Source: Lachnospiraceae bacterium
GTDB taxonomy: Bacteria > Bacillota_A > Clostridia > Lachnospirales > Lachnospiraceae
DNA length: 15,539 nucleotides
Direction of reading: 5' to 3'
Assembly (NCBI GenBank): GCA_024684065.1
Contig: JAIKXO010000075.1
Coordinates: 1-15,539, forward strand
Position 1 is the stretch's first letter. Every line of letters begins with the position of its first letter. The position numbers and the translations under genes were made by a program. The notes under the pieces were generated by a model that ran no database searches, was not told the origin of the DNA, and was given only the letters and a program-made list of their open reading frames with translations. Shown piece by piece: positions 6,579 through 13,378 of this stretch.

Positions 6579-8723
6579 ATGGATGTTAACCAGTATTTGG
6601 AAATCTTTCTTGATGAAACGAGTGAACATTTACAGAACTTAAGTGACCAGCTTATGGTTCTTGAGAATGAGCCTGAAAATGAAGATACCATAAACGAGAT
6701 CTTCAGGGCGGCGCATTCCCTTAAGGGCATGGCAGGAACAATGGGCTACAAGAGGATGCAGAACCTGACCCATGACATGGAGAATGTCTTTACGGAGATC
6801 AGGGCCGGTAATATGAAAGTAACCTCCAGGCTTATAGATGTATTGTTCCAGACCCTGGACGCTCTTGAAGAGTATAAGGACACGATCCAGGAAACCTCGG
6901 ACGAGGGGACAAACGATAATGCGGCCATAATAAAAGAGCTGCAGACTATCCTTGATGAAGGCCTCGGAAAGGCTCCCGCAAAGGAAGAGGAATCCTCCGA
7001 ACCGAAAGCGGAAGAAAAAGCGGGCGCTTCGGAAGGTGAAAAAAAGTGGGAGGAGATCAAGCTCTCCGAAGAGCAGATAGCTTCTCTCAAGGAGGCGGAA
7101 GAGGGAGGCCTGAACATTTACGGATGCACAGTTTTCATTCAGGATTCCTGTGTGCTTAAGGCTGCCCGTGCATTTCTCGTATTCAAGGCGATCGAGGATA
7201 TGGGAGAGGTGGTCGAGTCGATTCCGTCATCCCAGGATATAGAGGATGAGAAATTCGAATTTGATTTCAGCATGATCGTCACCTCCGGAGAGAATTATGA
7301 AAAGGTGGAAGAGGCGGTACTATCCGTTTCAGAGATCGAGAAGGTTGTCGGCGAGAAGATCGACCTGAATGCTTTCCTCAAGAAGGAAGAAAAGAAGGAA
7401 GAGAAGAAGGAGGAAAGCGAGAACAAGGACGCTTCCGCGGAAAAGGCTCAGGAGGAGACAAAACCTGCTGCCACGACAGCTCCCGCTCCCGCAGCCGCTG
7501 CGCCTGCTGCTTCCGCCCAGGGAGCACAGCCCCAGGCCAAGAAGCCGAATGCCGGAAAGCCGGTAGTTAACCGTACGGTCAGGGTCGATATAGAAAAGCT
7601 CGATGTTCTGATGAATCTCGTCAGCGAGCTTATCATAGCAAAGAACAGTATCGTATCTGTCGCTTCAGGTGATAACGTAAGCGGCAATGCGCTGAATGAA
7701 CATATCGGGTATCTTGAGAACGTCACCACGAACCTGCATGAATCGATCATGAAGGTACGAATGGTTCCGATTGAGACTGTTGTCAACAGATTCCCCAAGA
7801 TGGTGAGGGATCTTTCCAAGAAGCTCAACAAGAAGATGAACCTGTATATGTCCGGTGAGGATACAGAGCTTGACAGGACTGTTGTTGACGAGCTGGGCGA
7901 CCCTCTGATGCACCTTTTACGTAACTCGGCCGACCACGGGCTTGAGTCCGCGGAGGTCCGTGCCCAGAGAGGAAAGCCTGAAGCCGGTTCCATTTTCCTT
8001 GACGCGTATCAGGAAGGCAACAACGTCCATATCGAGGTAAGGGATGACGGTAACGGTATCGATGTCGAGGCTGTAAGGAGCAAGGCAGTGGAGAGAGGGA
8101 CCATTTCTCCCGAGCAGGCAGCGATGCTTTCCGAAAAGGAAGTTATAGACATGCTGTTCCAGCCGAGCTTCTCGACCGCAAAGGTTGTTACGGACGTTTC
8201 CGGAAGAGGCGTAGGTCTTGATGTCGTAAAATCTAAGATCGAGGCTTTGGGCGGAGATGTATCCGTAAAGACAAAGCTTGGAGAAGGAACCACATTCTCT
8301 GTAAGGCTTCCTCTGACACTTGCCATAATCCAGGCGCTTATGGTAGTCGTGAACGACGAGAAATACGCCATAGCCCTTGGTTCGATCGATACGATAGAGA
8401 GCATTTCCAAATCCAGCATCAAGTATGTTGAGGCCAAGGAGGTCATCACCTTAAGGGAAAACGTCATTCCCATCATCAGGCTCAGGCCCGTTCTCGGGAT
8501 TGAAGAGGATGAGGACAATAACAGAGAGGATATGATCGTTGTCGTCGTAAAGAAGGGAGACCAGCTTGCAGGTCTTGTGGTTGACGATCTTATCGGCCAG
8601 CAGGAGGTTGTTATCAAATCCCTGGGCAAATACATCAACTGCTCAAGCCGCGTGATCTCCGGAGCGACGATCCTTGGAGACGGCGAGGTTGCTTTGATTC
8701 TGGATGCAAATATACTTATTTAA
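6579..8723 (+). CDS. cheA: CheA, chemotaxis histidine kinase
   Basis: CheA is the receptor-coupled kinase that passes phosphate to CheY and CheB. In order: P1 HPt domain with the phosphorylated His46 (AAHSLKGMAGTMGY); a charged linker; P2 CheY/CheB-binding domain (about 178-262); a second linker made of a Lys/Glu run (268-280) and an Ala/Pro-rich stretch (296-325); P3 dimerisation helices (about 330-400). The ATPase domain follows, with N box HLLRNSADHG (445-454), G1 DDGNG (489-493) and G2 GRGVGLD (542-548). A CheW-like P5 domain (about 585-714) ends the protein. All 714 residues and key motifs are intact. The start is 1 base after the cheB stop, with GTGGGGG (6563-6569) as a modest ribosome binding site, so coupling to cheB is likely. 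Confidence 0.98.
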   Translation: MDVNQYLEIFLDETSEHLQNLSDQLMVLENEPENEDTINEIFRAAHSLKGMAGTMGYKRMQNLTHDMENVFTEIRAGNMKVTSRLIDVLFQTLDALEEYKDTIQETSDEGTNDNAAIIKELQTILDEGLGKAPAKEEESSEPKAEEKAGASEGEKKWEEIKLSEEQIASLKEAEEGGLNIYGCTVFIQDSCVLKAARAFLVFKAIEDMGEVVESIPSSQDIEDEKFEFDFSMIVTSGENYEKVEEAVLSVSEIEKVVGEKIDLNAFLKKEEKKEEKKEESENKDASAEKAQEETKPAATTAPAPAAAAPAASAQGAQPQAKKPNAGKPVVNRTVRVDIEKLDVLMNLVSELIIAKNSIVSVASGDNVSGNALNEHIGYLENVTTNLHESIMKVRMVPIETVVNRFPKMVRDLSKKLNKKMNLYMSGEDTELDRTVVDELGDPLMHLLRNSADHGLESAEVRAQRGKPEAGSIFLDAYQEGNNVHIEVRDDGNGIDVEAVRSKAVERGTISPEQAAMLSEKEVIDMLFQPSFSTAKVVTDVSGRGVGLDVVKSKIEALGGDVSVKTKLGEGTTFSVRLPLTLAIIQALMVVVNDEKYAIALGSIDTIESISKSSIKYVEAKEVITLRENVIPIIRLRPVLGIEEDEDNNREDMIVVVVKKGDQLAGLVVDDLIGQQEVVIKSLGKYINCSSRVISGATILGDGEVALILDANILI

Positions 8724-8741
8724 AGGGAGGCAGGGTTTGTT

Positions 8742-9215
8742 ATGGATACAGCATTAGCATTAAACGAAGCGGTTACGGAGGAAACGATCCAGTATATTGT
8801 TATTTCCATAGGCGGCGAGCAGTATGGTATAGATATAAAATATGTCGACAATATTATAAGAATGACCAAGATAACCAGGGTTCCCGATGTGCAGTACTAT
8901 TTTGAAGGGGTCATAAACCTGAGGGGCGAGGTGGTTCCCGTTATGAGCTTAAGGAAAAAGGCCGATCTTCCGGTGGTCGATCTTACCGATGAGAGCAGGA
9001 TCGTTATCATCAAGCTTGAGAACAACGCACCCGTAGGACTTATCGTTGACTCCGTCAAGGAGGTCGTAACCCTTCCTTTAAGCAGCATCGAATCGCCCAA
9101 CAAGAATTCAAAAAAGACCCAGGTCACTTTTTTAAGCGGCATAGGGAAGTTCGATAACAGGCTTATTTCACTTCTCGACCTTAATGCTGTTATAGCCGAG
9201 AAGGAAGCAATATAA
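8742..9215 (+). CDS. cheW: CheW, receptor-kinase coupling protein
   Basis: CheW bridges chemoreceptors and the CheA P5 domain. The 157 residues form a single CheW/SH3-like domain. The conserved core reads QYIVISIGGEQYGIDIKYVD, then ITRVPDVQYYFEGVINLRGEVVPVM, then a C-terminal segment with a VDSVKEVVTLP-like helix. Length is normal for the family. The ribosome binding site AAGGGAGG (8723-8730) overlaps the cheA stop and sits 11 bases before ATG 8742, slightly long. No better in-frame start exists between them. Its stop codon lies within a reversed, imperfect copy of the motif found after flhB, flhA and cheD. Confidence 0.97.
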   Translation: MDTALALNEAVTEETIQYIVISIGGEQYGIDIKYVDNIIRMTKITRVPDVQYYFEGVINLRGEVVPVMSLRKKADLPVVDLTDESRIVIIKLENNAPVGLIVDSVKEVVTLPLSSIESPNKNSKKTQVTFLSGIGKFDNRLISLLDLNAVIAEKEAI

Positions 9216-9222
9216 AACTCAT
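9210..9222 (-). repeat. Reversed, diverged copy of the stop-proximal motif at the cheW end
   Basis: ATATAAAACTCAT matches TTATAAAACTCAG (the reverse complement of the reference motif) at 11 of 13 positions. It includes the cheW stop codon. Confidence 0.3.
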
Positions 9223-9240
9223 AGCAAAGGGGAACTGTAA

Positions 9241-9870
9241 ATGGCAAAAATTGATCTCAATAATGTAGATGATTCTTTCTTTGATGTTTTGAAGGAGCTT
9301 GGAAATATAGGCGCGGGTAATGCTACGACCGCATTGTCGCAGATGCTCAGCATGAGGATCGATATGAAGGTTCCGAAGGCGGAGCTGCTTCCTTTCAGCG
9401 AGATGGGTGAGGCCATGGGCGGAGAGGATCAGATCATGGCAGGTATCGATCTGCTCATTGAAGGCGATATCGACGGCAGCATTATGTTCTTAGTGGAGTT
9501 TGAATCTGCAAAGAAGCTTATCTCTATAGCCATGGGTGGAATGCCCGTGGAGGATAAGCCCGAGGGAGAGCCTCCCTTCAATGAGATGGAACAGTCTGTT
9601 CTCATGGAGTTCGGAAATATCATAGCCGGCGCATATCTGAACAGTCTCTCACAGCTTACAAATCTGAAGATAATGCCAACTCCTCCGGCGCTCTGCGTGG
9701 ATATGCTAAATTCGATAATGTCATTTCCCGCTATCGAATTTGCCGAGCTCGGAGACAAGATGCTTTTGATCGAGACGAAGTTTTCAGATGATCTTGAATT
9801 AAACGGATACTTTATCCTCGTTCCGACTCTGGAAGCTTATGAAAAAATACTTACTTCATTAGGGATGTAA
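9241..9870 (+). CDS. cheC: CheC, CheY-P phosphatase and CheD regulator
   Basis: CheC is a CheC/CheX/FliY-family phosphatase that hydrolyses CheY-P and binds CheD. Both family active sites ([D/S]xxxExxN) are complete: Asp15-Glu19-Asn22 (DVLKELGN) and Ser119-Glu123-Asn126 (SVLMEFGN). The length of 209 residues is typical. AAAGGGG (9226-9232) lies 8 bases before ATG 9241. The stop is 4 bases from the cheD start. This pairing is the Bacillus-type adaptation system, in which CheY-P levels steer CheC-CheD binding and thereby receptor deamidation. Confidence 0.97.
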   Translation: MAKIDLNNVDDSFFDVLKELGNIGAGNATTALSQMLSMRIDMKVPKAELLPFSEMGEAMGGEDQIMAGIDLLIEGDIDGSIMFLVEFESAKKLISIAMGGMPVEDKPEGEPPFNEMEQSVLMEFGNIIAGAYLNSLSQLTNLKIMPTPPALCVDMLNSIMSFPAIEFAELGDKMLLIETKFSDDLELNGYFILVPTLEAYEKILTSLGM

Positions 9871-9874
9871 ATAG

Positions 9875-10360
9875 ATGGCACAGATGATAAAAGTAGGCAT
9901 GGCTGACTTAAAGCTATGCAAGGCACCGGACAAGATCACTACGTTAGGTCTCGGATCCTGTGTGGGGATTGCCATAAGGGATCCGCAGACGAAGGTTGGG
10001 GGGCTTGCGCATATCATGCTTCCCGACAGTACACAGATAGCCAGTAATTCAGTCAAGGCTAAATTTGCGGATACAGGCGTGGCGGAGCTTGTGAGCCTCA
10101 TGATAAAGAACGGGGCCAACAAGAGCAGGATGGTTGCGAAGATCGCCGGCGGCGCAAAGATGTTTGCTTTCAACAGCAAGAACGATATCATGTCAGTCGG
10201 CGACAGGAACGTAGAGGCGGTTAAGAAGGCGCTTTCCCTGCAGCGGATCCCCATACTTGCGCAGGATACCGGAAACAGCTACGGGCGTACCGTTGAATTC
10301 GATCCGGAAACGGGCGAATTCCTGATAAAGGCGGTCGGAAAAGGACAGAAAACTATTTAA
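9875..10360 (+). CDS. cheD: CheD, chemoreceptor glutamine deamidase
   Basis: CheD deamidates specific receptor glutamines and tunes receptor activity. The catalytic residues are visible with the family spacing: Thr23 and Cys29 (TLGLGSCVG) and His46 (LAHIMLPDS). The protein is 161 residues. The region GGAKMF at about residues 88-95 and the GRTVEFDPETGEF end also fit the family. It starts 4 bases after cheC, whose last codons supply an AGGGAT ribosome binding site, so the two are probably co-translated. The copy of the CTGAGTTT motif after its stop runs straight into the start of the next gene. Confidence 0.97.
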   Translation: MAQMIKVGMADLKLCKAPDKITTLGLGSCVGIAIRDPQTKVGGLAHIMLPDSTQIASNSVKAKFADTGVAELVSLMIKNGANKSRMVAKIAGGAKMFAFNSKNDIMSVGDRNVEAVKKALSLQRIPILAQDTGNSYGRTVEFDPETGEFLIKAVGKGQKTI

Positions 10361-10362
10361 CT

Positions 10363-10375
10363 CTGAGTTTCATAA
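10363..10375 (+). repeat. Copy 3 of the stop-proximal motif, after cheD
   Basis: CTGAGTTTCATAA begins 2 bases after the cheD stop and differs at one position from the copy after flhA. The shared stretch is longer: AACTCTGAGTTT is identical at both sites, counting from the stop codon. It occupies the ribosome-binding region of the next gene (ATG 10378). Confidence 0.55.
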
Positions 10376-10377
10376 AT

Positions 10378-10677
10378 ATGGATACCAAGAAGATACCTTT
10401 AACGGTAATGCTGCTCGGAGCGCTTGTCGCCTGCATAGTTACATACATAAATGATTATCAATTAAGTGAAATGTTGACGATACTGCTCATTTCACTTGTT
10501 GTATTTTTGATTTTAGGACTTATAATCAGTGCGGTTCTGAATAAATTTGTGCCCTTGCCGGAGGAAGAGGACAAGGATGGCGAGGTGATCGAAAAGGATC
10601 CTGAAGTTATGGACGGGCAGGAGGATGATTCGGATACGGGAGTGACTGAAAAGTCAGGTCCGGATGCGCAGGGATGA
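10378..10677 (+). CDS. Small two-helix membrane protein of unknown function
   Basis: I do not recognise this 99-residue protein. Two hydrophobic helices are clear (about 7-24 and 33-54), joined by a short loop NDYQLSEM. A strongly acidic tail (about 60-99, many Asp/Glu, no cysteine) probably faces the cytoplasm. In Bacillus subtilis cheD is followed directly by sigD, so this gene is an extra insert in the operon. The start is 17 bases after cheD. No proper Shine-Dalgarno is present: the gap is CTCTGAGTTTCATAAAT, offering only GAG. Base composition and codon use resemble its neighbours, which supports a real gene. Role unknown; the location suggests motility, chemotaxis or control of SigD. Confidence 0.75.
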   Translation: MDTKKIPLTVMLLGALVACIVTYINDYQLSEMLTILLISLVVFLILGLIISAVLNKFVPLPEEEDKDGEVIEKDPEVMDGQEDDSDTGVTEKSGPDAQG

Positions 10678-10739
10678 ATAAGAACGGTATTTGATGCGCA
10701 GGTCGGATGGTGATCAGGACTTATATTGAAGGGGTATAG

Positions 10740-11519
10740 ATGGACGATTCCAGGAGACAGAAGCTGTGGAGTGATTACACGGCTAATCCGACACAGGAGC
10801 AGAGAGAAAAAATAATACTTGAATACGCTCCGCTCGTAAAAGTCGTTGCGGGCCGTCTTGCCATGTATCTGGGATATAATGTCGAATATGAGGATCTGGT
10901 AAGCTATGGCATTTTCGGGCTTATCGATGCCATCGACAAATTTGACAGTACGAAGGATGTCAAGTTTGAGACCTATGCGAGCCTGAGGATAAGAGGTTCC
11001 ATCCTTGACCAGATCAGAAAGATGGACTGGATCCCCAGGACCGTAAGAAAACGCCAGAGGGATATTCAAACCGCCATTAAGGAGATAGAAGGGAAGACCG
11101 GAAAGACCGCCAGTGATGAAGAGATCGCCGAATATCTCGGGATCTCAGGCGAGGAATATGATAACTGGCAGTCCCAGATGAAGGTTACAAACCTTGTTTC
11201 CCTGGATGAATTCATAGAGCAGGGCGGCGGCGATGTCAATATCATAGAAGACCAGGGAATGACATCGAAATATGATCTTCCCGAAGAGGCCGTTGAGAAG
11301 GAGGAACTTAAGAAGATCCTTGCGGAAGCGCTGCTCACGCTTACGGAAAAGGAGAGAAGAGTGATAGAGCTCTATTATTATGAAGAACTTACCCTGAAGG
11401 AAATAAGCAATATCTTAGAGGTGTCCGAGTCAAGGGTCTCCCAGCTTCACACGAAGGCTCTTGGCAAGATGAAGGGTAAAATGGGTTCGTATATGGGCAT
11501 GATCGCCGGAAACATGTAA
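10740..11519 (+). CDS. fliA: FliA/SigD, flagellar (sigma-28 family) RNA polymerase sigma factor
   Basis: This sigma factor directs late flagellar and chemotaxis genes (flagellin, receptors, motor proteins) and is normally held by the anti-sigma factor FlgM, which is not in the window. The 259 residues show region 2 (about 26-97, with VEYEDLVSYGIFGLIDAIDKFD and TYASLRIRGSILDQIRKMDW), region 3 (about 100-160, including WIPRTVRKRQRDI) and region 4 (about 197-247). Region 4 has the helix-turn-helix LTLKEISNILEVSESRVSQL. The WIPR..R motif and region 3 separate it from sporulation sigma factors. AAGGGG (10729-10734) lies 5 bases before ATG 10740. Its position near the operon end matches Bacillus sigD, where promoter distance affects the fraction of motile cells. 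Confidence 0.96.
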   Translation: MDDSRRQKLWSDYTANPTQEQREKIILEYAPLVKVVAGRLAMYLGYNVEYEDLVSYGIFGLIDAIDKFDSTKDVKFETYASLRIRGSILDQIRKMDWIPRTVRKRQRDIQTAIKEIEGKTGKTASDEEIAEYLGISGEEYDNWQSQMKVTNLVSLDEFIEQGGGDVNIIEDQGMTSKYDLPEEAVEKEELKKILAEALLTLTEKERRVIELYYYEELTLKEISNILEVSESRVSQLHTKALGKMKGKMGSYMGMIAGNM

Positions 11520-11665
11520 ATATATTTTGCAAAGGTCTGTTAATTTGCGGTCCTGACTGAGCAGGAGGCATTAAGCGGCCCTAGACAGGCAAAAGCCTGC
11601 CGGAATCTTTATAAACGCTGCGGGATATCGTGTTTTGTTACTGCGTAAAGCAATAGGATTAAAAA
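11520..11665 (+). other. Structured gap between fliA and the FapA/DUF342 gene
   Basis: This 146-base gap is the longest in the window. It holds CAGGC-AAAA-GCCTG (11586-11599), a short stem TCCTG (11551-11555)/CAGGA (11562-11566) that would cover an AGGAGG at 11563-11568, and the 11-mer TTTATAAACGC (11608-11618), also found at 2392-2402 in the inverted repeat after flhA. The AGGAGG is not followed by a usable open frame. No terminator U-run and no convincing sigma-A or sigma-28 promoter is visible. Confidence 0.4.
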
Positions 11666-13270
11666 ATGGCCAGGAACGGATATTTTAAGATAAGAATAAC
11701 AGGCTCCGGAAGATTTGTGGAGATCTATCCTCCGGAAGACGGCGGGGAACCCGTCGATCTTAACGAACTTAAAGAGTATCTTGCCTCAAGGAATTATCCC
11801 GTGGATCTGGTAAAGCTTAAATCCACCGTGGAGAGCGCGAAGGACGAGATGAAGCCGGCAAAGCTTGATACGGGCAAGGGCTTTCCCGAGGGAGAGTCGA
11901 TGAAGCTTACGTTCAGTGACGATTTCATGACGGCTTATGCCAGGTTCTACGCTCCTTCCGAAGGGGGTAACGAACTGTCGGTTGAGGAGATAATAAACGA
12001 TCTGAAGGTAAAGGGAGTAGTCTTCGGGATCCTTGAGGAAGCCATAGTTTCCTACATAGCAAACAGGGACTACTGCACCACCTATATCGTGGCGGAAGGC
12101 GATAAGGTAATAGAAGGGGAAAATGGATCAATAGCTTATTTTTTCAATACCAATCCCGATACAAGGCCGAAGCTTAACGAGGACGGTACCGTGGATTTCT
12201 TCAATCTGAACGTGATGAATCCCTGTACAGAAGGGCAGGTTCTTGCAAGGCTTACATCCGCTGTTCCCGGAAGCGAAGGCAAGAATGTTTTCGGTGAAAG
12301 GGTAGTGCCTAAGGAGGTTTCCAATCCTTCGTTCAGATCAGGCAACAATACAAAGGTGAGCGAGGACGGGCTGGAGCTTGTTTCACTTGTAAACGGCAAT
12401 GTCACTTTAATAGACGATACCGTTTTCGTGAAGGATATCTATGAGGTGAATGATGTCGATACCTCGACCGGAAACATAGATTATAAGGGCGACATCAAGG
12501 TCATGGGCAGCGTAAGGAGCGGCTTTAGCGTAAAGGCCTCAGGCTCTGTGGAGGTCAAGGGCGTGGTTGAGGGCGCCCAGATAGAAGCAGGGGAAGATAT
12601 AATCATCGGCCGCGGCATGAACGGCATGGGAAAGGGCGAGCTTAAGGCAGGGCGGAATGTCATTGCGAAGTTTTTTGAAAACTCCAGGGTAAAGGCCGGG
12701 GGTTACGTGCATGCTGAGGCTATAATCAACAGCGAGATAGTGGCAAAGACAGATGTCGAGGTGAGCGGGAAAAAGGGCAATATCACCGGCGGCACCGTAA
12801 GAGCCATGCATGTTATAGAGGCAAAGACGATAGGTTCCGAAATGGGCGTCGAGACCCGTGTAGAGGTAGGGACCGATCCCGAGGTCAAGCAGAAGATCCA
12901 GTCCCTGGAGGCTGATATATCAAGGATCAAAAAGGCGCTTGAAACGATCGAGCCGGCGCTTACAGCATATACCCAGAGGCTTAAGAGGGGTGAGAAGCTG
13001 AATGAAGATCAGATTACCCAGATGAAACAGCTCAATATGAAGTATAAGGCTTTAACAGGCGCTCTTGAGAAGGAAAATGCGGTTCATGAGACTTATGCCG
13101 ATAAGCTTAAGGACTCGGAGGGAGACGCAGCCGTTGTGAAGGTTTCGGGAATTGCCTATCCGGGGACCGTAATTACGATAATGAATGCCTATAAGGAATT
13201 AAAGAACCAGGCCCAGCATTCACGTTTCGTGAAAGAGGGCGTGGATGTAAGAATAAAGGCGCTATATTAA
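11666..13270 (+). CDS. FapA/DUF342-family protein (beta-helix plus coiled coil)
   Basis: The 534-residue protein belongs to the FapA family (flagellar assembly protein A, formerly DUF342). An N-terminal domain (about 80-250) shows the family pattern: GENGSIAYFF, a DGTVDFFNLN segment, then QVLARLTSAVPGSEGKNVFG. A right-handed beta-helix with short Gly/Val repeats follows (about 265-400, for example IDYKGDIKVMGSVRSGFSVK). A coiled coil (about 405-490) and a short C-terminal strand region end the protein. It has no signal peptide or membrane helix and is probably cytoplasmic. Family members have been linked to flagellar assembly and polar organisation, but biochemical function is not established. 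Its place right after fliA supports a motility role. TAGGA at 11654-11658 is the likely ribosome binding site. Confidence 0.88.
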   Translation: MARNGYFKIRITGSGRFVEIYPPEDGGEPVDLNELKEYLASRNYPVDLVKLKSTVESAKDEMKPAKLDTGKGFPEGESMKLTFSDDFMTAYARFYAPSEGGNELSVEEIINDLKVKGVVFGILEEAIVSYIANRDYCTTYIVAEGDKVIEGENGSIAYFFNTNPDTRPKLNEDGTVDFFNLNVMNPCTEGQVLARLTSAVPGSEGKNVFGERVVPKEVSNPSFRSGNNTKVSEDGLELVSLVNGNVTLIDDTVFVKDIYEVNDVDTSTGNIDYKGDIKVMGSVRSGFSVKASGSVEVKGVVEGAQIEAGEDIIIGRGMNGMGKGELKAGRNVIAKFFENSRVKAGGYVHAEAIINSEIVAKTDVEVSGKKGNITGGTVRAMHVIEAKTIGSEMGVETRVEVGTDPEVKQKIQSLEADISRIKKALETIEPALTAYTQRLKRGEKLNEDQITQMKQLNMKYKALTGALEKENAVHETYADKLKDSEGDAAVVKVSGIAYPGTVITIMNAYKELKNQAQHSRFVKEGVDVRIKALY

Positions 13271-13279
13271 CTTCATAGG

Positions 13280-13303
13280 AAGGTTTGCTATGCAGACCTT
13301 TTT
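13280..13303 (+). terminator. Candidate intrinsic terminator after the FapA/DUF342 gene
   Basis: AAGGTTTGC (13280-13288) pairs with GCAGACCTT (13292-13300), with one G-U pair and a 3-base loop, followed directly by a T run (13299-13303). It lies 10 bases after the stop. The U-run is short, so read-through is likely. It is the first of three consecutive hairpins. Confidence 0.5.
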
Positions 13304-13333
13304 GTCAAAAATTCTCAGAGAGAACTTTTTGAC
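13304..13333. repeat. 13-bp hairpin with one bulge, second in the cluster
   Basis: GTCAAAAATTCTC (13304-13316) pairs with GAGAACTTTTTGAC (13320-13333) around AGA, with a single bulged C at 13325. It overlaps the T run of the preceding terminator-like hairpin, so the two could be alternative structures. Function unknown. Confidence 0.6.
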
Positions 13334-13334
13334 C

Positions 13335-13362
13335 CGGTGATCATATTGAATAATGATCATCG
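13335..13362. repeat. 10-bp hairpin upstream of the DUF6115-like gene
   Basis: CGGTGATCAT (13335-13344) pairs with ATGATCATCG (13353-13362) with one G-T pair and the 8-base loop ATTGAATA. It ends 3 bases before the ribosome binding site. It could modulate translation, or be an operator since TGATCAT is a dyad. Confidence 0.5.
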
Positions 13363-13365
13363 TAG

Positions 13366-13372
13366 AAAGGAG
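13366..13372 (+). promoter_or_regulatory. Ribosome binding site that sets the DUF6115-like start
   Basis: AAAGGAG lies 6 bases before ATG 13379 and argues against the upstream in-frame GTG at 13337, which lies inside the hairpin. Confidence 0.8.
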
Positions 13373-13378
13373 AAAGAC

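Noticed and set aside
13337..13378. Upstream GTG start for the DUF6115-like gene.
   Set aside because: It lies inside a hairpin, has no ribosome binding site, and adds a charged leader before the membrane helix. AAAGGAG precedes ATG 13379.
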